From NCBI RefSeq assembly GCF_051535215.1, contig NZ_JBPPLY010000014.1, positions 1 to 64,000 of the forward strand: 64,000 nucleotides of DNA, read 5' to 3'. Below are positions 43,909 to 52,570 of the stretch, one piece after another. The position numbers and the translations under genes were made by a program. Each line of letters begins with the position of its first letter. Position 1 is the stretch's first letter. This DNA is from Nitrobacter sp051535215 (GTDB taxonomy: Bacteria > Pseudomonadota > Alphaproteobacteria > Rhizobiales > Xanthobacteraceae). The notes beneath the pieces were generated by a model that saw nothing but the letters and a program-made list of their open reading frames with translations, made no database searches and had not been told where the DNA came from.

Positions 43909-44949
43909 ATGGTATTCGGGGGCAATCATCGATTCATGTCGGGCTGGCGCGCGTGGCTTTTGCTCGTCGCGCTCCTTGTGACATTTCCGCACGCGGCCCC
44001 CGCACAACTCTTCGGCGAACAGCCGCCGCCGGTGCCGCCGGCTCCCGTTCCCGAAGCGCCGTCGGGGCCTGCGATCAGCCTGGCGCCGTCTTCCGGTCCT
44101 GCTTCCATGCCGAACCTGCCTGCGCCGTTAACCCAGGTGCCGGCCGCCGCGGTGCCGCTGACAGCCCCGCTGCCCAGCCTCGCCGCTCCGGCGCAGGGTG
44201 TTCTGTCGTTGACGGCGCGCTATGGCAAGGATCTGCCGGTCATCAACAGCGGACTTGTCTGGCGAGTCTACACCGATCACCCCGATGAGACCGGCGTCTT
44301 CAAGCTGATGCGCGAGGACCATGGCGCGACTCCCAACATCGTACTGCCTCCGGGAAACTATGTGGTGTACGTCTCGCTGGGATTGGTCAGCGCGGCGCGT
44401 CCCGTGACGCTGAAACCGGATACCGACCGCGAGTCGTTCGTGTTGCCGGCGGGGGGCCTGCGGATCGAGGGCCGCGTCGGCACCTCGATGATTCCGCCGA
44501 ACCAGATTTCCTTCAGCATCTACAAGGGCAGTCAGTTCGAAGGCTCCGAGCGCGCGCCGCTCGTGCCTAACGCCACCGCGGGCGACGTGCTGATCTTGCC
44601 GGAGGGCACCTATTACATCGTCTCCAACTACGGCGATGCCAACTCGGTGGTGCGATCGGACATCCGCGTGCAGGCGTCGAAGCTGACCGACGTGACGATT
44701 TCGCATCGTGCCGCGGTCATCACGTTGAAACTGGTCAGCGACAAGGGTGGCGAGGCGCTCGCCAACACCGCGTGGTCGGTGTTGACGCCCGGCGGCGACG
44801 TCATCAAGGAATCGATCGGCGCATTTCCCCGCGTGATCCTCGCCGAGGGCGAATATCGTGTGATCGCCAAGAACGAAGGCAAGGTCTTCGAACGCGGCTT
44901 CGATGTCGTCAACGGCGTCGACGGCGAGATCGAAGTCGTCGCGCATTAG
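43909..44949 (+). CDS. Secreted protein with Pro/Ala-rich N-terminus, unknown function
   Basis: A 346-residue predicted periplasmic protein. A signal peptide lies early (GWRAWLLLVALLVTFPHAAPAQ), followed by a Pro-rich linker of about 70 residues (EQPPPVPPAPVPEAPSGP). The remainder is beta-strand rich with carboxypeptidase-regulatory-like repeats (DRESFVLPAGGLRIEGRVG, LTDVTISHRAAVITLKLVS, GGEALANTAWSVLTPGGDVI). I cannot name a function. The start is uncertain: ATG 43909, ATG 43936 or TTG 43873. Confidence 0.75.
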   Translation: MVFGGNHRFMSGWRAWLLLVALLVTFPHAAPAQLFGEQPPPVPPAPVPEAPSGPAISLAPSSGPASMPNLPAPLTQVPAAAVPLTAPLPSLAAPAQGVLSLTARYGKDLPVINSGLVWRVYTDHPDETGVFKLMREDHGATPNIVLPPGNYVVYVSLGLVSAARPVTLKPDTDRESFVLPAGGLRIEGRVGTSMIPPNQISFSIYKGSQFEGSERAPLVPNATAGDVLILPEGTYYIVSNYGDANSVVRSDIRVQASKLTDVTISHRAAVITLKLVSDKGGEALANTAWSVLTPGGDVIKESIGAFPRVILAEGEYRVIAKNEGKVFERGFDVVNGVDGEIEVVAH

Positions 44950-44975
44950 ATCCTCCCGATCAAAGCAAAAATGCT

Positions 44976-45347
44976 CTAATCGGAAATCTCGCCGTCGATG
45001 TTTTCCGGACCGTTCACGCCTCGCCAGCGGCCGTAACGCCATGGCCGATACCAGGCGGCCCCGGACGGTTTCGCTGGCGGAACGTTGTCGATTCCGGATG
45101 TTCCCCAGGGATGACAGCGTAACAGCCGCGCCAGCGTCATCCAGCCGCCGCCCCATAATCCGAAACGCTCGATCGCTTCGTCACCGTAAGCCGAACACGT
45201 CGGCAAGTGCCGGCAGTTGAAGCCCACGAGCGGCGAGAGGGTGTGGCGATAAATCCAGATCAGCATCCGTCCGGCATTGCGAGGCAGCCGCATCGCGGCT
45301 CCCGCGCACTCCGGACAAAACCTTGAACTCGTCGGCGTCGGCTTCAT
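44976..45347 (-). CDS. yidD: Membrane protein insertion efficiency factor YidD
   Basis: A 123-residue protein (105 if the ATG at 45293, which has a GGGAG site, is used). The YidD signature is clear: LIWIYRHTLSPLVGFNCRHLPTCSAYGDEAI (in part YRHTLSPLVG, CRHLPTCSAYG), then GGGWMTLARLLRCHPWG. The paired cysteines of the CRHLPTCS motif are typical. YidD aids insertion of membrane proteins with YidC. It stands alone and not next to rnpA/yidC. Confidence 0.92.
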   Translation of the reverse strand: MKPTPTSSRFCPECAGAAMRLPRNAGRMLIWIYRHTLSPLVGFNCRHLPTCSAYGDEAIERFGLWGGGWMTLARLLRCHPWGTSGIDNVPPAKPSGAAWYRPWRYGRWRGVNGPENIDGEISD

Positions 45348-45489
45348 GACTCTTGCGGGTTCCGAGGTTGGAACCGTTCAACTTGGTAATTTCGCCACGG
45401 TGCCAAGATATCGCATACTCTCCCTGCTACACGTAGCAAAGGTTGTATGGACGCTGACGAATAGCGCAGCTAGTTTTTCGAATGGCCTG

Positions 45490-46500
45490 ATGCCAGAATC
45501 ACCCGCGCGATCTTTGGCGCGAGCATCGGGCAGCGCATGGGAATTGGGGAAGATCGGAGCACGGGGAAGAACCGAATTGAGGCGCGCGGAATCATCTGGG
45601 GTCTACGGACGGGCGCTCCTGTGCGTCGCGTTTTTATGTTTCGCCTCGCCTGGCCTGGCGGCGCCGCTCGATAATCCGGCTTCACCGGGCACCACGGTCG
45701 AAGCCCGAAAGCAGCCGATGCGATTCACCTGGATCGCCTGCGAGCCGCACTGTCGGGACTGGATCAGCGCGGTCGGCATCGTCACTGCGGAAACCCCGAA
45801 AGCCTTCGAAGATTTCAGCGCCGGACGTGACATTGCCGGCATGACGGTCGTGCTGGACTCCGGCGGCGGTTCGGTCAACGACGCCATCGCGTTGGGACGG
45901 CGCTGGCGTGACCTCGGCTTGCGCACGACGGTCGGGACCAGCGTGGTTGCCAAGACCGTCGCCGGCGATCGCGCCGCGGTGCTGCCGGACGCCTATTGCG
46001 AGTCCATGTGCGCGTTCATGTTGTTGTCAGGCAAAGCCCGCTATGTCCCTGATGGCGCGCATGTTCGTGTCCATCAGATCTGGATGGGTGATCGCGCCGA
46101 CGATGCCAGGGCCGCCAGCTACTCCGCCGACGATCTGATGATCGTGGAGCGCGATATCGGCCGCCTCGCCAAATACACCTTCGATATGGGGGGCGGCGGC
46201 GATCTGCTTTATCTCGCGCTCAGCATTCCTCCGTGGGAGAAACTCCACGAGTTGTCGGGAGCGGAATTGCGTTCGACCAATCTGGTGACGACGGACAACG
46301 TCGCGGATGTGTTGCCGGGCGGCGGGACCACGGATGCTCCCGTTGCTGGCCTCGTCACGAAACCGGTGCAGGATCGCTTTCCGGCAAGCGTTGCGAATAC
46401 GGCTGCGGCTGGAACGATCGTCAGCAAACAGACCAAGACCGCCGAAGCAGTTCCGACCGGCGGTGTAGCGGTGGCAACTCCGCCGGCTCAGAATCCGTAA
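45490..46500 (+). CDS. Predicted periplasmic ClpP-like protein (COG3904 type)
   Basis: A 336-residue protein from the ATG at 45490, with a signal-anchor segment (YGRALLCVAFLCFASPGLAA). The core (GMTVVLDSGGGSVNDAIALGRRWRDLGLRT, in part VLDSGGGSVNDAIALG; then CESMCAFMLLSGKARYV and VRVHQIWMG) resembles the periplasmic ClpP-like proteins that keep a Ser in the SxCA stretch (ESMCAF) and a His (VHQIW). Protease activity is predicted, not shown. The C-terminal 90 residues are low complexity. It diverges from yidD with overlapping 5' regions. Confidence 0.78.
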   Translation: MPESPARSLARASGSAWELGKIGARGRTELRRAESSGVYGRALLCVAFLCFASPGLAAPLDNPASPGTTVEARKQPMRFTWIACEPHCRDWISAVGIVTAETPKAFEDFSAGRDIAGMTVVLDSGGGSVNDAIALGRRWRDLGLRTTVGTSVVAKTVAGDRAAVLPDAYCESMCAFMLLSGKARYVPDGAHVRVHQIWMGDRADDARAASYSADDLMIVERDIGRLAKYTFDMGGGGDLLYLALSIPPWEKLHELSGAELRSTNLVTTDNVADVLPGGGTTDAPVAGLVTKPVQDRFPASVANTAAAGTIVSKQTKTAEAVPTGGVAVATPPAQNP

Positions 46501-46552
46501 GAGTGTTCAGGTGGAACGGCTTGATCCGTTTCAGCTTCGCGGGGGAGCTACA

Positions 46553-46667
46553 GCGCTTTCGAGCGAAGCATGTCCTCGGGCATGATCCGGGGATGGATAT
46601 CGTTCGCGGGAAGAAAACGCGTCAAATCAAATCATAGAGCCCGTTTCAGATTCTGTCAGAGTCGGGA
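46553..46667 (+). repeat. Dispersed intergenic repeat, copy B
   Basis: GCGCTTTCGAGCGAAGCATG, TCCTCGGGCATGATCCGGGG, GAAGAAAACGCGTCAAATCA and a terminal imperfect hairpin CCCGTTTCAGA/TCAGAGTCGGG follow the same order as the other four copies. It sits between the ClpP-like gene and the NifU-like gene. Confidence 0.75.
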
Positions 46668-47111
46668 AGGCTCCAACGCGGTCGATTTGGCCTCGATCTG
46701 GCCGATGGCGTCGACCACGGCGTCAAACGTCAGCATGGTGGACGCGTGTCGCGCCTTGTAGTCGCGTACCGGTTCGAGCAGCGCGATGTCGGCCCATTTG
46801 CCCTCTGGAGGCGCGCCGTTTTCCTTCAGCATTCTGCGCACGGTCTCGCGCAGTTCGCGTAACTCCGTGGCGGTCGATCCGACCACATGGCGGGCCATGA
46901 TCGAAGAGGAGGCCTGGCCGAGCGCACAGGCCTTCACGTCGTGGGCGAAGTCGGTGACGACGGGCCCGTCCATCTTGAGATCGATCCTGACGGTGGATCC
47001 GCACAGCTTCGAGTGGGCCGTGGCGCTGGCGTCCGGCGCCGGAAGGCGGCCCAGGCGGGGAATATTGCCGGCCAGTTCGATGATGCTCTTGTTGTAAACG
47101 TCGTTCAGCAT
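46656..47111 (-). CDS. NifU/IscU-like iron-sulfur cluster assembly scaffold protein
   Basis: A 151-residue protein resembling the U-type scaffold (YNKSIIELAGNIPRLGRL at the start, with Cys in HSKLCGSTVRID and VKACALGQASSSI, the positions of two scaffold cysteines). The third typical cysteine is not obvious in the C-terminal part, so cluster assembly is predicted only. It lies divergent from folE. The end of the gene overlaps repeat copy B. Confidence 0.84.
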   Translation of the reverse strand: MLNDVYNKSIIELAGNIPRLGRLPAPDASATAHSKLCGSTVRIDLKMDGPVVTDFAHDVKACALGQASSSIMARHVVGSTATELRELRETVRRMLKENGAPPEGKWADIALLEPVRDYKARHASTMLTFDAVVDAIGQIEAKSTALEPSRL

Positions 47112-47359
47112 CAGATTCCAAAACTTTGAATTCGCTGAAGAGGAAGGCGATGCTCTTGGCGTCGGGAACCTCGGGGCCTATATATGTATCTATTGCCGGG
47201 AAACGCAATCCGGCGATTTTCCGTCGCACCCGGATTGAAGTTGAATTCGGGCGTCGCAATGTTCAATATCAAGGGACTCAGGCGTCCGGTAGCCGCAACG
47301 CTGCCCCGTCTGCCCGGTGACACTCCGGTCTCAAGCGAGGCCGGTCGAACGGAGTAAAG

Positions 47360-48070
47360 ATGGACGCTTTGATCAAGCCGCTGCGCGGCGTCAAACCTGT
47401 TGAAGCCAAATCCAATAACGCCAAACCTGCCGGGTTCGCTCCCGCTGAACTGGATCCGTCCGAGTTTCTGGCGGCCGCCGCTCAGCCGGACCGGTCGCGG
47501 CCGTCGCGGCACGAGGCGGAGCACGCGGTCAGGACTCTCCTGTCCTATATCGGCGAGAATCCCAACCGGGAAGGGTTGCTCGATACGCCGCGCCGTGTGG
47601 TTGAGGCCTATGACGAGATCTATCAGGGCTATCATCAGTGCCCGGCCGAGGTGCTGAACCGCACCTTTGGCGAGACCGCCGGCTACGACGATTTCGTGCT
47701 GGTGCGTGACATCGCGTTCACCTCGCAATGCGAGCATCACATGATGCCGTTCTATGGCAAGGCGCATATCGCCTACACGCCGGTCGAGCGCGTGGTCGGG
47801 CTGTCCAAGCTCGCGCGCCTGACCGATATCTTCGCCCGGCGTCTCCAGACCCAGGAGCACATGACCGCGCAGATCGCCGCCGCTGTCGACGAGGTGCTCA
47901 AACCCCGCGGCGTCGCCGTGATGATCGAGGCGGAGCACACCTGCATGTCGGTGCGCGGTGTCGCCAAGCATGGTGCGATGACCTTCACCAGCCGCTTCAC
48001 CGGTGTGTTCCGCGACAATCCGGCGGAGCAGGCGCGCTTCCTGTCGATGGTGCGAGGGAGCGGCCGCTAG
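47360..48070 (+). CDS. folE: GTP cyclohydrolase I
   Basis: A 236-residue zinc enzyme making dihydroneopterin triphosphate for folate. Signatures are the GENPNREGLLDTPRRV stretch, TSQCEHHMMPFYGKAHIAY (zinc Cys and His) and AEHTCMSVRGVAK (second zinc Cys). The first 45 residues are a variable basic extension. The gene is 95 bases before hisI on the same strand; hisI next to folE is common in Rhizobiales. Confidence 0.97.
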   Translation: MDALIKPLRGVKPVEAKSNNAKPAGFAPAELDPSEFLAAAAQPDRSRPSRHEAEHAVRTLLSYIGENPNREGLLDTPRRVVEAYDEIYQGYHQCPAEVLNRTFGETAGYDDFVLVRDIAFTSQCEHHMMPFYGKAHIAYTPVERVVGLSKLARLTDIFARRLQTQEHMTAQIAAAVDEVLKPRGVAVMIEAEHTCMSVRGVAKHGAMTFTSRFTGVFRDNPAEQARFLSMVRGSGR

Positions 48071-48077
48071 AGATTTT

Positions 48078-48104
48078 CCCGCTTCTGACGACATCAGAAG
48101 CGGG
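48078..48104. repeat. 11-base perfect hairpin after folE
   Basis: CCCGCTTCTGA and TCAGAAGCGGG pair exactly around CGACA. It matches the terminal hairpin of the dispersed repeat (GCTTCTGA ... TCAGAAGC), so it may be a solo remnant. No T-run follows. Confidence 0.55.
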
Positions 48105-48164
48105 CACTCCGCTTTGCGCCACATCGCGGCGTCCACCCTCGAGGGTTTTTCTGAGGGATTCCCT

Positions 48165-48605
48165 GTGTCTTCACCCGTATCTTCATCTCAGGCCGGAATC
48201 GAGGAGGACCTCACGTTCCGGCCCCGCTTCGATGCGTCGGGCCTCGTCACATGCGTCGCGACCGATGCCACGACCGGCGACGTGCTGATGGTCGCGCACA
48301 TGAACGAGGAGGCGCTGCGGCGGACCGTCGAGACCGGCGATGCCTGGTATTACAGCCGTTCGCGCAAAGCGTTATGGCGAAAGGGCGAGAGTTCGGGTCA
48401 GGTCCAGCGGGTGGTCGAGATGCGGACGGACTGCGATCAGGACGCCATCTGGATCAAGGTCGAGCAGCGCGGCGCCGCCTGCCATACCGGACGGCGCTCG
48501 TGCTTCTACCGGGCGGTGACAAAAGGCGAGAACGGCGAAGCGTGCGTGAGGTTTGTCGATGCCGACAGACTGTTCGATCCGGCCGAGGTCTATAAAAAGT
48601 CCTGA
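48165..48605 (+). CDS. hisI: Phosphoribosyl-AMP cyclohydrolase
   Basis: A 146-residue enzyme of histidine synthesis. The start is GTG at 48165 with GAGGGA before it; longer frames run into folE and are not used. Signatures are DVLMVAHMNEEALRRTVETG, AWYYSRSRKALWRKGESSG and the zinc region MRTDCDQDAIWIKVEQRGAACHTGRRSC (in part CDQDAIW, ACHTGRRSCFY). Stand-alone HisI without HisE, as usual in this group. Confidence 0.95.
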   Translation: MSSPVSSSQAGIEEDLTFRPRFDASGLVTCVATDATTGDVLMVAHMNEEALRRTVETGDAWYYSRSRKALWRKGESSGQVQRVVEMRTDCDQDAIWIKVEQRGAACHTGRRSCFYRAVTKGENGEACVRFVDADRLFDPAEVYKKS

Positions 48606-48776
48606 GCGCTTCCGCGCCACTGCTGCGCTGGGCCCGTTAAGACGCTGTTAACCATAATCTTCCACCTTGCTCCCAGGGAAAGCCGTGCGCTGCCGGTGGG
48701 AGTCGGCGTGGACGGCGAATTGCCGAGATCGCGTTGAAATGCGAGCGGTCGTTTCGCGGGGAGCGAGAGACCAACC

Positions 48777-49793
48777 ATGACCGTCGATGCCGCCAACGCC
48801 GCAGCCGATCCGTCGCGCGCCGGACTGACCGGCCTTTTCAGCGGGATCGCGACCGCCATCCGGAAGGCGGCCGATGTCACCGGGGCGAGCTTCGAATACC
48901 TTCTCGCAACCGCCAAGATGGAATCCAATTTCAACCCTCAAGCCGCCGCGCCCACCTCGTCAGCCAAGGGGCTTTTCCAGTTCATCGAACAGACCTGGCT
49001 CGGCACGGTGAAAGAGGCGGGTCCCGCGCTCGGCTACAACGGCTATGCCGACGCCATCACCCGGTCCCCGTCAGGCAGCTATTCCGTCAGCGATCCCGCC
49101 ACGCGCGCCGCCATCCTCAAGCTGCGGGACGATCCGGCCATCGCATCCGCCATGGCCGGCGTGCTGACGCAATCCAACAGCTTCAAGCTGACCGGCCTGA
49201 TCGGCCGCCGGCCGACCGACAGCGAACTTTATATGGCGCATTTCATGGGCGTCGGCGGAGCCGCGAAGCTGATCGCGAACGCGGAGGACAATCCGCAAGC
49301 ATCCGGCGCGCGGCTGTTTCCGAATGCCGCCGCAGCCAACCGCCCGATCTTCTTTGATCCCGACGGCCGCGCGCGCAGCGTGTCGGAAGTCTACGCCGAT
49401 CTGGACCGGCGCTACGCCGTCGCGGCCAACTCGCCCGCAAGCCGTGCGGCGATGGCCTCACTCGGCGTCACTGCGCCGGTGGCGGTCGCGTCCGCGGCCC
49501 AGTTCTCGGCGTCGTCCGATAACGCGCTTTACCTGTCGCGTCTGCCCGACACGCGCGGCGTGACGCCAATTGCGGCATCATCGGCGGCGACCGCCTCCGC
49601 CGCGCCGAGCCAGCCGGTATTCCGCTCGCTGTTTCAGGTCGGCGAACGCACGCAGCCGGTCTCGCCGGCGGTTCAGGAATTGTGGGGCACGCGATCCGTC
49701 GCGACCGGCCCGGAGGCTCAGACGCCGTCCGGGTCCGATTCACGCCAGCCTTTCGATCTGTTCAGCGACCGCAGCGGCGCTTACAGCGGCTAG
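48777..49793 (+). CDS. Lytic transglycosylase-type SLT domain protein
   Basis: A 338-residue protein. Residues 25-180 form an SLT/lysozyme-like domain: ASFEYLLATAKMESNFNP with catalytic Glu49, then SAKGLFQFIEQTWLGTV. It lacks a clear N-terminal signal peptide, so how it reaches the cell wall is open. The C-terminal half (AANSPASRAAMASLGV onwards) is disordered and Ala/Ser-rich. It probably cuts peptidoglycan, perhaps for a secretion or flagellar apparatus. Confidence 0.86.
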   Translation: MTVDAANAAADPSRAGLTGLFSGIATAIRKAADVTGASFEYLLATAKMESNFNPQAAAPTSSAKGLFQFIEQTWLGTVKEAGPALGYNGYADAITRSPSGSYSVSDPATRAAILKLRDDPAIASAMAGVLTQSNSFKLTGLIGRRPTDSELYMAHFMGVGGAAKLIANAEDNPQASGARLFPNAAAANRPIFFDPDGRARSVSEVYADLDRRYAVAANSPASRAAMASLGVTAPVAVASAAQFSASSDNALYLSRLPDTRGVTPIAASSAATASAAPSQPVFRSLFQVGERTQPVSPAVQELWGTRSVATGPEAQTPSGSDSRQPFDLFSDRSGAYSG

Positions 49794-49888
49794 AGCTTCG
49801 CTTCTCATTGAATTAAAAGCGAAGCTCCAGATTATTGTTTTAATGCGTTTTCTTCACGCGAACCGGTATCCGCTTCGCTCGGAACGCT
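49793..49888 (-). repeat. Dispersed intergenic repeat, copy D (inverted)
   Basis: On the minus strand it reads GCGTTCCGAGCGAAGCGGAT, ACCGGTTCGCGTGAAGAAAA, CGCATTAAAACAATAATCTG and a terminal hairpin GAGCTTCGCTTTTAATT/...AGAAGCGAAGCTC. It begins at the stop of the transglycosylase gene. Confidence 0.75.
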
Positions 49889-50131
49889 TACAGGCTTCCC
49901 GCTCCGGCGAAACGCGCTCATTCATCGCTCATTGCGATTTTGCGACAAACTCCGGCCGTCTGTTCGTAAAGCGAGACCATCCGCTCGCGCCTTCCGACGC
50001 ATTCCGCGTTAACGAAACGTCAACGAAGGCAAACCGTTATGGTGAACCCTTTGTTAAGCGTCATGGTTTATTTTCTATGACAGTGGCATCGGATCACGAT
50101 GTCGTCTCAAGTTGTGTAAGCCGGAAAGACC
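49889..50131. other. Intergenic remainder before the DUF2336 gene
   Basis: About 240 bases with no gene. The part 50030-50085 is AT-richer and likely holds the promoter of the DUF2336 gene. Confidence 0.4.
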
Positions 50132-51730
50132 ATGATCGTTCGGCAATTCATCAGTTGGGTGCGCACCGCTCCCGCAGGCGAGCGGGCGGAAGCGACACGA
50201 GCGCTGGCTCGCGCCTGGCTCATCTCCGATCTCTCCGATGACGATCGCGCGGCCGCCGAGGGCGCGCTCCTGATGCAACTCGACGACTCCTCGCCGCTGG
50301 TTCGCCAGGCGATGGCGGAGGTCTTCGCGCGCAGCGCGATCGCGCCCGCAGCCATCGTCCGGGCGCTTTCGGTCGATCAACCTTCGGTTTCCATCCCGGT
50401 TCTCGAACATTCGCCGCTCCTGATCGATGCGGATCTGGTCGACATCGTCGCGACAGGCAACAACGACGTGCAGTGCGCCGTCGCCCGCCGTGCCCGCATT
50501 CCGGTGTCGGTCTGCGCGGCCATCGCCGAGGTGGGCTCGGCGGCGGCGGCCCTTGAGCTGATCAAGAATCCGGGCGCCAATATCGCGCCGATGTCATGGG
50601 ACCGCATCGTCGAACGGCACGGCCACCACGCTGCCATCCGGGAATCGATGCTGGCGCTCGACGATCTGCCAGCGGCGACGCGGTTCGCGCTGATCGGAAA
50701 GCTGTCGGATACGCTGGCGCAGTTCGTCGTCGCGAAGAACTGGCTCAGTGCCGATCGTGCCGGTCGCGCTGTTGGCGACGCGCGCGATCGTTCCGTCGTC
50801 AATCTCGCAGCTCAAGCGCGAGACGACGATATGCGCGGTCTGGTCGCGCACCTTCGCGCCACCGGGCAACTCAACGCCGGGTTGATCCTGCGCGCGCTGC
50901 TGTCGGGCAATCACGATCTGTTCGACCATGCGCTGGTGGAATTATCGGGCCTGCCATTGAACCGCGTCGTCGCATTGGTTCACGATCGCGGCGCCGCGAG
51001 CCTTCCTGCGCTGCTGACGCGGGCAGGGCTGCCGGGATCCACGTTCCCCGCGTTTCGCGCCGCGCTTGAAGCGCGCGACGAGATCGGCTTCGTCGGAACG
51101 GTCGATGGCGCGACGCGATTGCGCCGCCGCATGGTGGAGCGCGTTCTGACGATGTGCGAAACCGCGCCGACTGAGGTTTCGGAGCCTCTGCTGATTTTGC
51201 TGCGGCGTTTCGCGACGGAATCGGCCCGAGAGGAAGCGCGTGTGTTCTGCGACGAGCTGGTTGCGGAACGAGCCGCGGAGCGTACGTTTGCGGAGGCTCC
51301 GGTTTGCGAGCCACCGTTATCCGAACCCGAATGGTATGAGTCGGATTTCCGCGAAGAATATCGCGAACCTGTGTCTGACAGGCCGCGCTTCTTCGATCGC
51401 TTCAGGTTCAAAGTTCGGGTCGATGATCGCCAGCCGGATGAAGCCGTGTTTGACGATGCGGAATCTTGCGAAGCGGAGCCTTGGGAAGCGCAGCCTTGGG
51501 AAGCGCAGCCTTGGGAAACGCAGTCCTGGGAAACGGAGCCTTGCGAAGCTGAGCCTTATGAAGCCGAACCTTGTGCGGTTGTGTCTTATGAACCTGAGCG
51601 CATCGAACCGAGGTTTGACGAGTCGGCGCTTTGCGAATCCGCTTTCGGTAAGCCGAGCCTTGACGAATCCAGAGATCCGCCGCGACCGTATCGCGAACCG
51701 CTGCTTAGCGATCTGCTCGCGGCTGCGTAA
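50132..51730 (+). CDS. DUF2336-domain protein with pentapeptide-repeat tail
   Basis: A 532-residue cytosolic protein. The first 370 residues are the HEAT-like helical DUF2336 region (WLISDLSDDDRAAAEGALLM, VFARSAIAPAAIVRALSVDQ, NDVQCAVARRARIPVSVCAA). Residues about 444-488 are nine tandem pentapeptide units of the pattern [E/Q]-P-[W/C/Y]-E-[A/T], coded by 15-base repeats at 51461-51595, then an acidic Cys/Glu-rich tail. DUF2336 proteins often neighbour Hpt and CheY-like genes, as here. The exact role is unknown. Confidence 0.85.
   Translation: MIVRQFISWVRTAPAGERAEATRALARAWLISDLSDDDRAAAEGALLMQLDDSSPLVRQAMAEVFARSAIAPAAIVRALSVDQPSVSIPVLEHSPLLIDADLVDIVATGNNDVQCAVARRARIPVSVCAAIAEVGSAAAALELIKNPGANIAPMSWDRIVERHGHHAAIRESMLALDDLPAATRFALIGKLSDTLAQFVVAKNWLSADRAGRAVGDARDRSVVNLAAQARDDDMRGLVAHLRATGQLNAGLILRALLSGNHDLFDHALVELSGLPLNRVVALVHDRGAASLPALLTRAGLPGSTFPAFRAALEARDEIGFVGTVDGATRLRRRMVERVLTMCETAPTEVSEPLLILLRRFATESAREEARVFCDELVAERAAERTFAEAPVCEPPLSEPEWYESDFREEYREPVSDRPRFFDRFRFKVRVDDRQPDEAVFDDAESCEAEPWEAQPWEAQPWETQSWETEPCEAEPYEAEPCAVVSYEPERIEPRFDESALCESAFGKPSLDESRDPPRPYREPLLSDLLAAA
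51461..51595 (+). repeat. Nine 15-base tandem repeats inside the DUF2336 gene
   Basis: Units such as CAGCCTTGGGAAGCG and CAGCCTTGGGAAACG repeat in frame, with more diverged units at both ends. Nearly identical central copies suggest recent slippage expansion. Confidence 0.85.
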
Positions 51731-51807
51731 CTGTACGACATCCTCGTCGTCCTTTGGACGCAGGATCCGCCTCGCGGATTCGGCGGCACGAAACCAGGGA
51801 TGACTTG

Positions 51808-51900
51808 GCGTTTTCGCGCGAAGCATCTCCGCGGGCTTGACCGGAGGATGAAATCCGGTTCGTGTGAAGACACGCGTGAAATCAAGAAAGCAGAGTCTTT
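51808..51900 (+). repeat. Dispersed intergenic repeat, copy C
   Basis: GCGTTTTCGCGCGAAGCATC, TCCGCGGGCTTGACCGGAGG, CCGGTTCGTGTGAAGACACG and CGTGAAATCAAGAAAGCAGA follow the common block order, more diverged at the 3' end. It lies between the convergent DUF2336 and Hpt genes. Confidence 0.7.
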
Positions 51901-51980
51901 CATCGTTCCGTGAAACGGGGAAAGACCCGACCAGCGAATTTTGCGAATTGGATTCCCGAGTTCGCAGGGACGACTCGATG

Positions 51981-52559
51981 CTATTCCACCGGCGCGAGGC
52001 TTGGCGCGAGGATGGCTTCGAGGTGCTCGGGCCGGTCGCGGTTGACGGCGGCGAGATACTCGTCGGCGACGAGGCGAAGTTTGCGATTGATTTCTTTAGC
52101 CATGGCCTCGGTGCCCGGGCTCGTATGCTCGCGCACGATCGCCTGGATCGCGTTGATGTGATAGGCGATCAGTTCCGCAGGCACGCGCTCGAGGGCCGGC
52201 GAATGTTCGATGATGCGGCAGAGGCTTTCGGCGCCGGCTGCGGCGAAGGGATAGCCGAAAGTCGCGGCGTCGCCCTTGATGTCGTGCGCTGCGCGAAACA
52301 GTTCGTCGCGCGCGGCCGGGGTAAATCCGTCCTTGACGATAGCCGCGTGGGCGGCGGCAAGACGGTCCCGCTCGATTGCCATCCAGGTTGAGAATTCGTT
52401 GGACAATCCCGCCAGCGCCTTCTCCGCGCGTGCGACCGGATCCTCGAAAGTTTTCTCGTCGACAAGACGCACCACTTTGCGCAGCCGATTGGGCGGCGTG
52501 ATGACGTGATGGTCGGCGAATGCCTCGACCTTCAGCTCTGGAGAATCTTCCTTCTGCAT
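51981..52559 (-). CDS. Hpt (histidine phosphotransfer) domain protein
   Basis: A 192-residue protein from the ATG at 52559 (a TTG at 52574 would add 5 residues and overlap the upstream stop). The Hpt motif RAAHDIKGDAATFG carries the phospho-accepting His92. The N-terminal 80 residues (VRLVDEKTFEDPVARAEKAL) form an extra helical region. It directly follows the response-regulator gene, 11 bases after its stop, so the two probably form one phosphorelay unit. Confidence 0.87.
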   Translation of the reverse strand: MQKEDSPELKVEAFADHHVITPPNRLRKVVRLVDEKTFEDPVARAEKALAGLSNEFSTWMAIERDRLAAAHAAIVKDGFTPAARDELFRAAHDIKGDAATFGYPFAAAGAESLCRIIEHSPALERVPAELIAYHINAIQAIVREHTSPGTEAMAKEINRKLRLVADEYLAAVNRDRPEHLEAILAPSLAPVE

Positions 52560-52570
52560 GGCGCGGCTCG

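Noticed and set aside
46887..47129. Small plus-strand frame inside the NifU-like gene
   Set aside because: Fully nested antisense, with no independent signals.
51938..51975. Partial resemblance (TTTTGCGAATTGGATTCC) to the inverted repeat at 5307
   Set aside because: The second arm is imperfect, so a shared element cannot be claimed from two sites.
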